From the NCBI GenBank assembly GCA_964504445.1, contig CAZDEO010000015.1:15470-79469 (forward strand): a DNA stretch of 64,000 nucleotides. Direction: 5' to 3'. Of the stretch, positions 32,486-40,116 are shown in pieces. The translations under genes and the position numbers were made by a program. Under the pieces are notes generated by a model. The model ran no database searches, was not told the DNA's origin, and saw nothing but the letters and a program-made list of their open reading frames with translations. The DNA comes from JACSRF01 sp964504445. Its GTDB lineage: Bacteria > Chloroflexota > Anaerolineae > Promineifilales > Promineifilaceae. Each line of letters starts with the position of its first letter. The stretch's first letter is position 1.

Positions 32486-34573
32486 TCACTGTGATCGTGC
32501 GTTTTTCTTCATATCGCGCAGACTGATAAGCAATTTGGGGTCGTTGCGCACAAATAATCTGTCATATTCAGGATGACGCGTAATGAATTCAGCGGGAATA
32601 GTGCCTCTACGAATTCTGCCATAGAGCCAGGAACGGGTTACACCAAGCAGGTCAGCCAGTTCCTGGACAGAAAGGTGTCCCTCCATTGATAAATAATCAC
32701 GCGCACTGACACGCTGCCACCTATGAGCGAGCCGCAGACGGCCAACAGAAGCTGCCGAAACATGATCAGAGCGTGCTGAATGATAGCCTATGGTAGTCAG
32801 TTCAGCAGCAATGGCAGCATCGTCCATACCTTGCTGCCACATCAGCTTAACCTGCTGAATCAGCGCGTCATAATTTGGCAGGTCACGATTCTTGCGCGTA
32901 CCAACCTGCACCACAAAGGAAGAGTAATGGCCTGAAACCCAGACAACCCTGAAAGCAACTTGGTCAACCTCGGTACGAGTTAGGATGACTCTGCTGATGA
33001 GTGACCGCAGCAGGGATTTCTTGTCCCGATTGGACAACTCCTCCCAGATTGTTGGCAAATTATCGCAAATGGCCTGAAATTGCTGGCGAAGCTGTGGGGT
33101 TAACATGGCTGGCGTGGGGCGTTGTTCAAACTGTTCAATCTCAACCTGTGTGGTAGCAAGCGCTTGTAGCTTCACTTCCCAGCGGCGCTCTAGCTCAGCA
33201 GCAACCAAACGATTGTCTGGGTCAACCGCGTTGTATTGGCGTTGGGCTAAGTGTGCCTCATACTGAGCTCGCTGCAAGCGTTGCTGCCACTGCATTGCCA
33301 ACTGGCCGTGGGCGTCGGTTTGTTCCCGCAAGACGGCCTCTAAAACATCGAGTTGAGCCGGTTGGACAGCCGTAAAGAATGCTTCAATGACAACAGGGTC
33401 AATATACTCGGCATTAATGATGGCGCATATTTCACCGCCATACATCCGCTTTTGAGCGTAACAAGCGTATTTCTTCACCCCTTTATGCTGGGTATGCATC
33501 TGGTGGCCACAAAGACCACAATACACCATGCCCTGCAGCAACGCACCGCCATGACGTATGGCCCCCGTTTCATCCTGGTCAGGTTGCCATTTATGTTGGC
33601 GATTGGCCTTTAATAGCCGTTGATTTTCCAAAAAGGCCTCCCAGGCGATGTAGGCAGGATAATGATCGTGATGGACATATTCCCATGACTCAACCGGTAT
33701 CCAGCGACGCGGTCGATTCAGCCGGGTTCCGATTAGTTGGCTTTTGTCTGTTTTGCGACGGCCGTAAACAAACGCGCCCGCATAAGCTGGATTGCCCAGT
33801 ATGCTGTATAAAGCGTTGGATGAAGGTCTCCTCCAGACAACAGACCCAGCCTCCGGCCCTCGTATTTGTCGTCGTGGGAGAAGGATATTCTCTCGATGTA
33901 AATACTGTAACACCTGATTGCCACTTTTCAACCGAGCAAAGGTGTTAAATACCAAGTCGATCACCTGACGCACCTGTTCATCAGGGTCTTTGATAACATC
34001 ACCACTCTCTAATCTTATTAGTCCTGTCGGTAATATTTGGCGATACGCGCCGCGCTCCAATTGCCGGGTTCGGCCGGCAGACATACGCAGATGGAGTAAA
34101 TGCAGTTCAGCCTCGCTCATGGTCCCTTTCAAGCCCAAAAGCAGCCGGTCATTGAAGTGATGCAAATCATAGATGCCATCATAATCGGCAATAAGTGTGT
34201 CAAACAAGGCTGCCACTTCCAGTAATTGATGCCAATCGCGGCTGTTGCGTGCCAGCCGCGAAACTTCATAGCAAAATACAATGCCAACTTTACCCAGCGA
34301 TATGTCAGAGAGTAAGGAGCGAAATCCGCTACGCTGTTTGCTGCTGTGCCCACTCTTGCCCAAATCCTCCGTGATGAGCTTTACTTGTGATGTTGGCCAA
34401 CCTAACTGGCAAGCGCGTTCAGCCATTTGCTCCTGATTGAGCTGGCTTTCCCGATTTTGACGAACCTGTTCTGCTGTTGACTGGCGGATGTAAACGCAGG
34501 CCTGGCGTCGGTGGTGATGAGGCTGGATTTTTCTTTGACCTGCCGGGCCATGTGGGTTAGCTTGCTGCATCAT
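32486..34573 (-). CDS. Large serine recombinase
   Basis: A 695-residue recombinase. It has an N-terminal resolvase domain (ACVYIRQST with the catalytic Ser; EVSRLARNSRDW), a recombinase domain (NPAYAGAFVYGRR), a zinc ribbon (MVYCGLCGHQMH, CYAQ), a coiled coil and a C-terminal helix-turn-helix (LSVQELADLLGVTRSWLYGRI). It catalyses excision and integration of its element. The ATG overlaps the stop of the accessory gene (ATGA). It carries one ACGGCCGT copy. Confidence 0.93.
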   Translation of the reverse strand: MMQQANPHGPAGQRKIQPHHHRRQACVYIRQSTAEQVRQNRESQLNQEQMAERACQLGWPTSQVKLITEDLGKSGHSSKQRSGFRSLLSDISLGKVGIVFCYEVSRLARNSRDWHQLLEVAALFDTLIADYDGIYDLHHFNDRLLLGLKGTMSEAELHLLHLRMSAGRTRQLERGAYRQILPTGLIRLESGDVIKDPDEQVRQVIDLVFNTFARLKSGNQVLQYLHRENILLPRRQIRGPEAGSVVWRRPSSNALYSILGNPAYAGAFVYGRRKTDKSQLIGTRLNRPRRWIPVESWEYVHHDHYPAYIAWEAFLENQRLLKANRQHKWQPDQDETGAIRHGGALLQGMVYCGLCGHQMHTQHKGVKKYACYAQKRMYGGEICAIINAEYIDPVVIEAFFTAVQPAQLDVLEAVLREQTDAHGQLAMQWQQRLQRAQYEAHLAQRQYNAVDPDNRLVAAELERRWEVKLQALATTQVEIEQFEQRPTPAMLTPQLRQQFQAICDNLPTIWEELSNRDKKSLLRSLISRVILTRTEVDQVAFRVVWVSGHYSSFVVQVGTRKNRDLPNYDALIQQVKLMWQQGMDDAAIAAELTTIGYHSARSDHVSAASVGRLRLAHRWQRVSARDYLSMEGHLSVQELADLLGVTRSWLYGRIRRGTIPAEFITRHPEYDRLFVRNDPKLLISLRDMKKNARSQ

Positions 34574-35028
34574 GCCCCTCCTGTTGCGTCAACAACCGGC
34601 TGGCAAGCTGCTGGCAAATCGCCTCGATTGTCCGCGCAAATTGCTGTTGTTGATGCTCCGTCAATGCCCACCACACCTTTTTTGGCGCAATCTGTTTCGC
34701 TTTTATCTTGTCTTGTTGTTGCTGATACTTCATCATCCCGAGCCTCCATAATTCCCTGATAAGTTGTCAGCAATTGTTGGAAACTCTGATGATTTAACAA
34801 ACTACTTGAAATGGGCGTCGGTGTGCCGAGGTCAGTGGCGGCTAAGGGTACATCGCTTTGGCCCAACTCCCCCACTTTGACCCGGCAGAGGGCGATACCA
34901 TCTTGTCGGAAATATATTTCCACGAGGGATAATTCACGGCCAAACAGTGGATGACCTGGATCTGTAACTGTAATTGTTTCTTCCGATGGGGAAACAGGAA
35001 AACGGACTGGGGTATTATCTCCTAACAC
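34570..35028 (-). CDS. DUF5372-like accessory protein of recombinase element
   Basis: A protein of up to 152 residues. The N-terminal half has VTDPGHPLFGRELSLVEI, typical of the small DUF5372 proteins found beside serine recombinases in transposable elements; the rest is helical and unassigned. Its start is just inside the element boundary, so it may use a promoter in the terminal region. It overlaps the recombinase gene by four bases. Its molecular role is unknown. Confidence 0.7.
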   Translation of the reverse strand: MLGDNTPVRFPVSPSEETITVTDPGHPLFGRELSLVEIYFRQDGIALCRVKVGELGQSDVPLAATDLGTPTPISSSLLNHQSFQQLLTTYQGIMEARDDEVSATTRQDKSETDCAKKGVVGIDGASTTAICADNRGDLPAACQPVVDATGGA

Positions 35029-35032
35029 TTTT

Positions 35033-35734
35033 CAAGCTGCCAAAAAAGCTCTCGGCTGGGGCATTGTCGTAACAATTGCCTGTGCCACTCATGCTCACCT
35101 GAAAGTGGTGGCTCTTTAACAGTTGTTGATACAGCAGGCCCGTATACTGGCTGCCTCGGTCAGAGTGGTGAATCAAGCCAGGAGGTGGTTGACGCTCCCG
35201 AATGGCCATGTGCAACGCATCCACAACGAGCTCACTGGTCATCCGTGCCGACATCGCCCAGCCAACAATGCGGCGCGAGAATAAATCCAAAACGACGGCC
35301 AGATACAGCCACCCTTCTAAGGTGGGAATGTAGGTGATGTCCGTGGTCCACTTCTCATTGGGCGCTGTGGCCGAAAAATCCCTGTCTACCAGATTAGGTG
35401 CCACTGGATGCGCCCCATTTGCTTTGGTGGTGCGCTTGTAGCGCCGCTTCTGCTTGGCGGCAATGCCATGCTTTTTCATCAGACGAGCGACACGATTTTG
35501 GCTGCAATTTACTTTCCCTTTCACTTCATGATAGATGCGCGGGCTACCGTAGACCCCATTGCTGGCCTGGTGAGCCGCCTTGATCTCTTTGAGCAATGTG
35601 TTATTCGCCATCTCCCGCGCACTGGACGGCCGTTTGCGCCAAGCATAATAGCCGCTTGAAGAGACGTCCAATACCCGGCACATGAGCCTGACCCGGAATT
35701 CTTGCCGATGGTCTTCGATGAACTGGTATCTCAT
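35033..35734 (-). pseudogene. IS3 transposase OrfB, 5' fragment
   Basis: About 234 residues of an IS3-type DDE transposase: HTH_21 region (VYGSPRIYHEV), integrase core with W-T-T-D-I-T-Y (first Asp) and HHSDRGSQY (second Asp), ending at ESFFGSLK where the recombinase element enters. The ATG overlaps the orfA stop (ATGA). Confidence 0.88.
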
Positions 35735-36027
35735 GATTTTGGGTTGCTGAAGATGGCCACTGCTTTTTTTAGGATGTCTCGTTCTTGTTCAGCAATGGCT
35801 AACTGACGTTCCAGTTGCCGTATCTTTTCTTGTTCTGGCGTCAGATTGCCTTGGCCGGGGAAGGCGGCGGCTCCTTCATCTTTTAGCTTACGCTTCCATT
35901 TATTCAGCAGCCCATGCGTGATGCCGAGTTCTCGCTCGATTGCCATCGCACTTTTGCCGCTTGTTTCCCATAAGCGCACCGCTTCTTGTTTGAACTCTGC
36001 TGAATAGGTTCGTTTTTTGGTTGTCAT
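35731..36027 (-). CDS. IS3-family transposase OrfA
   Basis: A 98-residue helix-turn-helix protein (KRTYSAEFKQEAVRLW, AIERELGITHGLLNKWKRK) with a C-terminal leucine-zipper-like coiled coil (IRQLERQLAIAEQERDILKKA). It is the N-terminal DNA-binding part of the IS3 transposase. Translation of orfB is coupled at the ATGA overlap. It is nearly the same protein as that at 60549-60845. Confidence 0.9.
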   Translation of the reverse strand: MTTKKRTYSAEFKQEAVRLWETSGKSAMAIERELGITHGLLNKWKRKLKDEGAAAFPGQGNLTPEQEKIRQLERQLAIAEQERDILKKAVAIFSNPKS

Positions 36028-36090
36028 TTGTTCCTCCGAAAAAAGTGTACTCTGCCTTTTCTCTATGTCCACTTTTTCGGGGGAAGGTCA

Positions 36091-38686
36091 CACGGCCTCG
36101 CATCACCGGATCAGACATATATTGAAGGATATAGAGCGTCTTAAAAACGCGTCCCAGTTCCCGATTCGCCCGGTAGAAATGATTCTTACCACTGTAACCG
36201 GCCAATCGTTTCAATGCTGTTGAAGCTGTGGTGTGGCCACTTTCCAGGGAAGCATAAAACTGCCCCATGCGGTCCCACTGCTCGCAGATCCAGTCCATGT
36301 GAATAGTGCGGTCCCAACGTTCGACCAATGGTGCCAGTGGCCCATACTCTTTTTCTTTATCAATGCGATAAATCCGCTGATGCTGTAAACCACGAATGCG
36401 TGGCGCAAAGCGACGTCCCAACATGGCAAAGGCAGCAAAGTTAATCTCCGTGTAGCCATGAGTGTCTGTGTAATGTTCTTCCAGCGCCAGGTCACTCTCG
36501 TTATAAAGCAGACCATCTAATACGTAGGCGGCATCCCGGTCTGTGCATTCAATAACCGTGCTGTAGAAAGGGGCATAATTGTCGGCAACAAACGAATAAA
36601 ACTCCAGAGCATAATCCCGGAAGCGGTGACTATAGGTACGCTGCAATATTTTCCGACGCAATCGGAATCGCTGCCCATCACTGCTGGAGGTTTTTCCTTC
36701 ACCCCAAGATTGGGTGACATCCAGTCGGCCAATTGCATTTACCAGTACTGCTAAAGCCTCTCGCTGCGCTTCCTCGGTGAGCTGCCAATCGGTGACGCGC
36801 TTAATCTGGCGGTAGGTAATATCACCGGTCAGCCGCGCCATTGTGTAAGGGCCAACATTACAGCCATAGGCCATAATGGCAGCCAGTACAGTGCACACTT
36901 CTTCAGCCTCCCTTTGTTTTGCTACCGGGCTAAAAAAGTCTGTGAAGTGGAGCTCATTGTCTACTTCAATCAACAGTTCCGGCAGTTTAATGTCTCGCAG
37001 ATTCTCGGCCAACCATGCTTGTAGATTCTCCAGGCGCTGCTTCTCCTTGGTGCTCAGACTGACAGCCGGATCCACCGATAGTTGCCACCCTTTCTCACCC
37101 ACGGTGGCATAACTATTCTGCGGAAGTTGTTCAAGGAAGCGGTCATAAGCCAGATTGAGTCGGTCAGTGAGGAAATCAGGCACATATTCTGCTTGTACCG
37201 GCAAACCGGCTCGTCTAAAAAAGCTTTCTCTCTGCACGCGCCATTTGTCATCGGCGATGAAAAAATCATCGAACCGGCCGAAGCGCTTGCTTTGTCTTAC
37301 GAACACATTTCCGGCCCGAATCTCATCACGAATAACGGTCAACAGGGCACATTCCCAAGCTTGCTTATTGACTTCACCATCCTTCTCCATAAAAGGCCGT
37401 AAATTGTTAGGGATAAAGGCAAGGGGCGCATCTTCTGGTAGTTTTCGTTTGCCGGTCTGGTTCATTTCTTTCAGGAGTTGGGTGGCCTGAATCAGCGATG
37501 TGGCTCCTGTAACTTCCGCCTGGAAGGTCAGGCTTTCCAACAACGCCGGGGCAAATTGCCGTAGATAATGAAAGCGCTGCAGCACCAGGTTGAATACATG
37601 GCTATATTTACCAGTCAACCAGGCTTCGGCCGCCGATACCTGTTCTAGTAGTCGCTCCCGGTCTATTTCCTGAAAAAACATCTGCCGCAGTTCCGAATCC
37701 GGAATGGTGTCGTCCAGGATCAGAAAGCCCAATCGCTGAAACGAGTCCAAAGAAGAACGAATCATACGTCGCTGCTTGCGCGTTTCCGCATCGATGTCCT
37801 CTTGGGCGCGGTTGAAAACGCGCAGCATCAATTTGTCGTGCATATCAATCATGTGATCAATGGTGTCACGATAAGCTTGCCAGAGAAAGCAAACCAACAC
37901 AGCATAGCGGCGATCTTCTTTGAGGTCTCGCAGACGATCAGCCGAGCAGCGGCGTGCATAACGAGTCAATGACCGCTGATAATTGTTGTTGAGCCAGGAC
38001 AGATCAAGGGTCAATACGCCAGTTGCATGAATCATTTTCAACTTATCCCCCAGGCGTAACATCGATTTGGGCGATGGCTGTCCCGGGGGCTTCTTCAGCA
38101 CCTGGAAGGGGGTCGTCCGTTTCTTGCCAGGAATAAGCAGACCATCGAGGGCTTCTTGTTGTGCCAAGGATAGATTGCCGGCAATACGTGTAAAGATGTG
38201 ATCTCTAGCTGCCTGACGTTGGGTTACAATCAATCGTCGCAGGGTATCATCTGCTGGAAACAGGATGCCATTCTCTTTGAGAAACTGCTTGGCTTGGATC
38301 AGCAGAGGCCCCGTTTGTTCCAGACGGCAAGCTTCCTGAAACAAAAATGAAGCTAACGCCTGAATTTCATCCTCGCCGAAGGTGGTTAGTCCCAGATAAT
38401 CCAGAATGGCCGCCCGATGCTCGACAATGGTTTGTCTCCGCCTTTGATATGCCACAATGGCTGTTTCTGGGATATCCAGTTGGATGGCAATATAGGTTAA
38501 CAACTCATCCAGGATTTCCAACGGCTGTTGGGCGGGAAAGCGGTTGTGCAAGCGGACAAACGCCAACTGATAGGCAAACCCCAGGCGGTTATTCTCTCGC
38601 CGCCTTTTGTGGATTTCCACGATGTCTTCTGGCTTCAATTTGGCGATGAGCAAGAATTCGTCATGCGAAAAAGTAGATTCTGACAT
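36091..38686 (-). pseudogene. tnpA: Tn3-family transposase TnpA, truncated by IS3 insertion
   Basis: About 865 residues of a Tn3-type DDE transposase: N-terminal DUF4158 region (HRRRENNRLGFAYQLAFVR), central core and the late catalytic part (SRVIE-like segments, TDTHGYTEINFAAFAMLG, YMSDPVMRGRV). The last 100 or so residues are missing because the IS enters after GRV; the remaining frame to 35900 is IS sequence. The missing 3' piece is not on the other side of the IS, so a deletion accompanied the insertion. The ATG at 38686 starts MSESTFSHDEF. No ACGGCCGT copy is present, which supports recent arrival. Confidence 0.88.
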
Positions 38687-38808
38687 AGAGAAACGTTCCT
38701 TTGTTTCTACCGAAACTAAATATAGAATGTACTGAATTGTTGCTTCCGAAATAATAGAAACAATTCTGAAAAACACCATTCTTTATTAATCAAGGGCGTA
38801 GAGAACTT
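38687..38808. promoter_or_regulatory. Probable res site of Tn3-type transposon
   Basis: The 122-base gap between divergent tnpA and resolvase is AT-rich and contains AATTGTTGCTTCC and AGAAACAATT as imperfect inverted repeats, the usual place of resolvase binding subsites. Confidence 0.5.
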
Positions 38809-39456
38809 ATGAAGGTCATCGGCTATATTCGAGTCAGTAGTGATAAGCAGGATCTGCAAAAACAGGAACACCTCTTGTTAAAGTACGCACAGCAGCAGGA
38901 TTTGAAAGTCAGTGATTTCATCAACATTGAGATTTCATCGCGGAAGGGCACCAGAGAACGCCGTATTGATGAATTGCTAGAGAGGTTAAATGAAGGCGAT
39001 ACCTTGCTCGTGGCTGAACTCAGCCGGCTTGGTCGTAACATGTTTGAAGTGATCAACATCATCAACCAGTTGGGAGAGAAGGGGGTGGAGGTACTCTTTG
39101 TCAGGCAGCCGGAATTATCAACGGCTGGTCCCCAGCGAAAATTACTGCTAGCCATTTACAGCTACTTTGCCGAAGCCGAACGTGAATTTATCTCTATGCG
39201 CACCAAGCAAGGTCTGGCGGCAGCACGAGCCAGTGGCAAAAAACTGGGGAGGCCCAAAGGAAGCCGAGATAAAGAAAGGGTGCTGGATCCGTATCGCGAA
39301 CAGATTAAAGAGTATCTACAATTGGGGCTTTCCTTGAGCCGTATCCGATCGGTCATCAATCCACAATTGGAAAAGCCACTCAGTTATTCCTCCTATCGTT
39401 ATTTCGTCCGCCAAGATGCAGAGCTACTTGAGGTTTGGCAAGCGCAAAGAAGGTGA
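38809..39456 (+). CDS. tnpR: Serine resolvase/invertase (Tn3 TnpR-like)
   Basis: A 215-residue serine recombinase: catalytic Ser in GYIRVSSDKQ, SRLGRN motif in the catalytic domain, then the DNA-binding C-terminus (KLGRPKGSRDK, SLSRIRSVI). It is divergent from tnpA, the normal arrangement for a Tn3-family transposon. It would resolve cointegrates at the intergenic res site. Confidence 0.9.
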   Translation: MKVIGYIRVSSDKQDLQKQEHLLLKYAQQQDLKVSDFINIEISSRKGTRERRIDELLERLNEGDTLLVAELSRLGRNMFEVINIINQLGEKGVEVLFVRQPELSTAGPQRKLLLAIYSYFAEAEREFISMRTKQGLAAARASGKKLGRPKGSRDKERVLDPYREQIKEYLQLGLSLSRIRSVINPQLEKPLSYSSYRYFVRQDAELLEVWQAQRR

Positions 39457-39549
39457 CGGTACAAACCTCATCCGGATTTCAACTAATTCCGTCACGTTTT
39501 GGCGACTTCTTCGTCCTATTACCCAATAAGCAAAAACTGCGCAGTTTTT

Positions 39550-40116
39550 ATGAACGAACAGCAAACAGTAGATGATCAATTATTGGTCCGAGCTCTGGCC
39601 GGTGATACAGTGGCCTTTGGCGACCTGTACGAACGGTACCTGGATGCCATCTATCACTATGTATTCTATCGGGTTAACGGCCGTCAAGAAGCCGAAGACC
39701 TGACGGAAGGCGTCTTCTTACGCGCCTGGCAGGCGTTGGACAGCAATCCGCCACGTGAGGTGCCCTTTCGCTTGTGGCTCTACCAGATTGCCCACAATGC
39801 GGTGATTGACCATTACCGTACCCGTCGTGAGCAGGTTGGATTGGAAGCCGTAGCGCAAATGCCCGACCCTGTTGCGGGACCAGAAACGGCCGTTGCCCAG
39901 CAGGAACAGTCAAGCGCCCTTATGGAAGCAATGATGCAGCTAAAAGAGGACCATCAAGAGGTATTAATTTCTCGATTTGTTGTTGGACTCAGCCACGCAG
40001 AAACGGCCGTGGTAATGACCCGCACAGAAGAGGCCGTACGCGCTTTGCAATACCGGGCAATTGGTGCCTTACGCAAGCTGCTACTCATTCAGGGGGACAA
40101 CTATGACTATGAATGA
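39550..40116 (+). CDS. ECF-type RNA polymerase sigma factor
   Basis: A 188-residue sigma-70 family factor with region 2 (FGDLYERYLDAIYHYVFYRV, LTEGVFLRAWQAL) and region 4 (EVLISRFVVGLSHAETAVVM, RALQYRAIGALRKLL). The frame is open to 39499 but ATG 39550 begins the conserved part. Its stop overlaps the next gene by 14 bases, so it is coupled to a FecR-domain membrane protein that probably acts as its anti-sigma or surface partner. It holds three ACGGCCGT copies, unlike the adjacent Tn3 material. Confidence 0.9.
   Translation: MNEQQTVDDQLLVRALAGDTVAFGDLYERYLDAIYHYVFYRVNGRQEAEDLTEGVFLRAWQALDSNPPREVPFRLWLYQIAHNAVIDHYRTRREQVGLEAVAQMPDPVAGPETAVAQQEQSSALMEAMMQLKEDHQEVLISRFVVGLSHAETAVVMTRTEEAVRALQYRAIGALRKLLLIQGDNYDYE

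Larger units (their letters stand above)
32466..35032 (-). mobile_element. Two-gene serine-recombinase element inserted in IS3 orfB
   Basis: About 2.57 kb between 4-base TTTT direct repeats (32462-32465 and 35029-35032), deduced by restoring the orfB frame. It holds a DUF5372-like gene and a large serine recombinase that overlap by four bases. The inner ends show only partial similarity (ATAAT.ATACC in inverted orientation). The 4-base repeat may be the crossover core. Confidence 0.75.
32267..36090 (-). mobile_element. IS3-family insertion sequence, split by a serine-recombinase element
   Basis: Ends are inverted repeats: TGACCTTCCCCTATTTTAGT at 32267 and the complement of TGACCTTCCCCCGAAAAAGT ending at 36090, both followed by GGACA. 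Without the insert the element is about 1.26 kb, normal for IS3. It carries orfA and an orfB whose reading frame is cut at 32465/35033. It interrupts a Tn3-type transposase. A second copy is at 60053-60908. No target duplication is obvious. Confidence 0.85.

Noticed and set aside
39457..39549. Right terminal repeat of the Tn3-type transposon
   Set aside because: No GGGG-starting 38-base repeat could be found after the resolvase gene, and the left end is deleted, so the ends cannot be paired.
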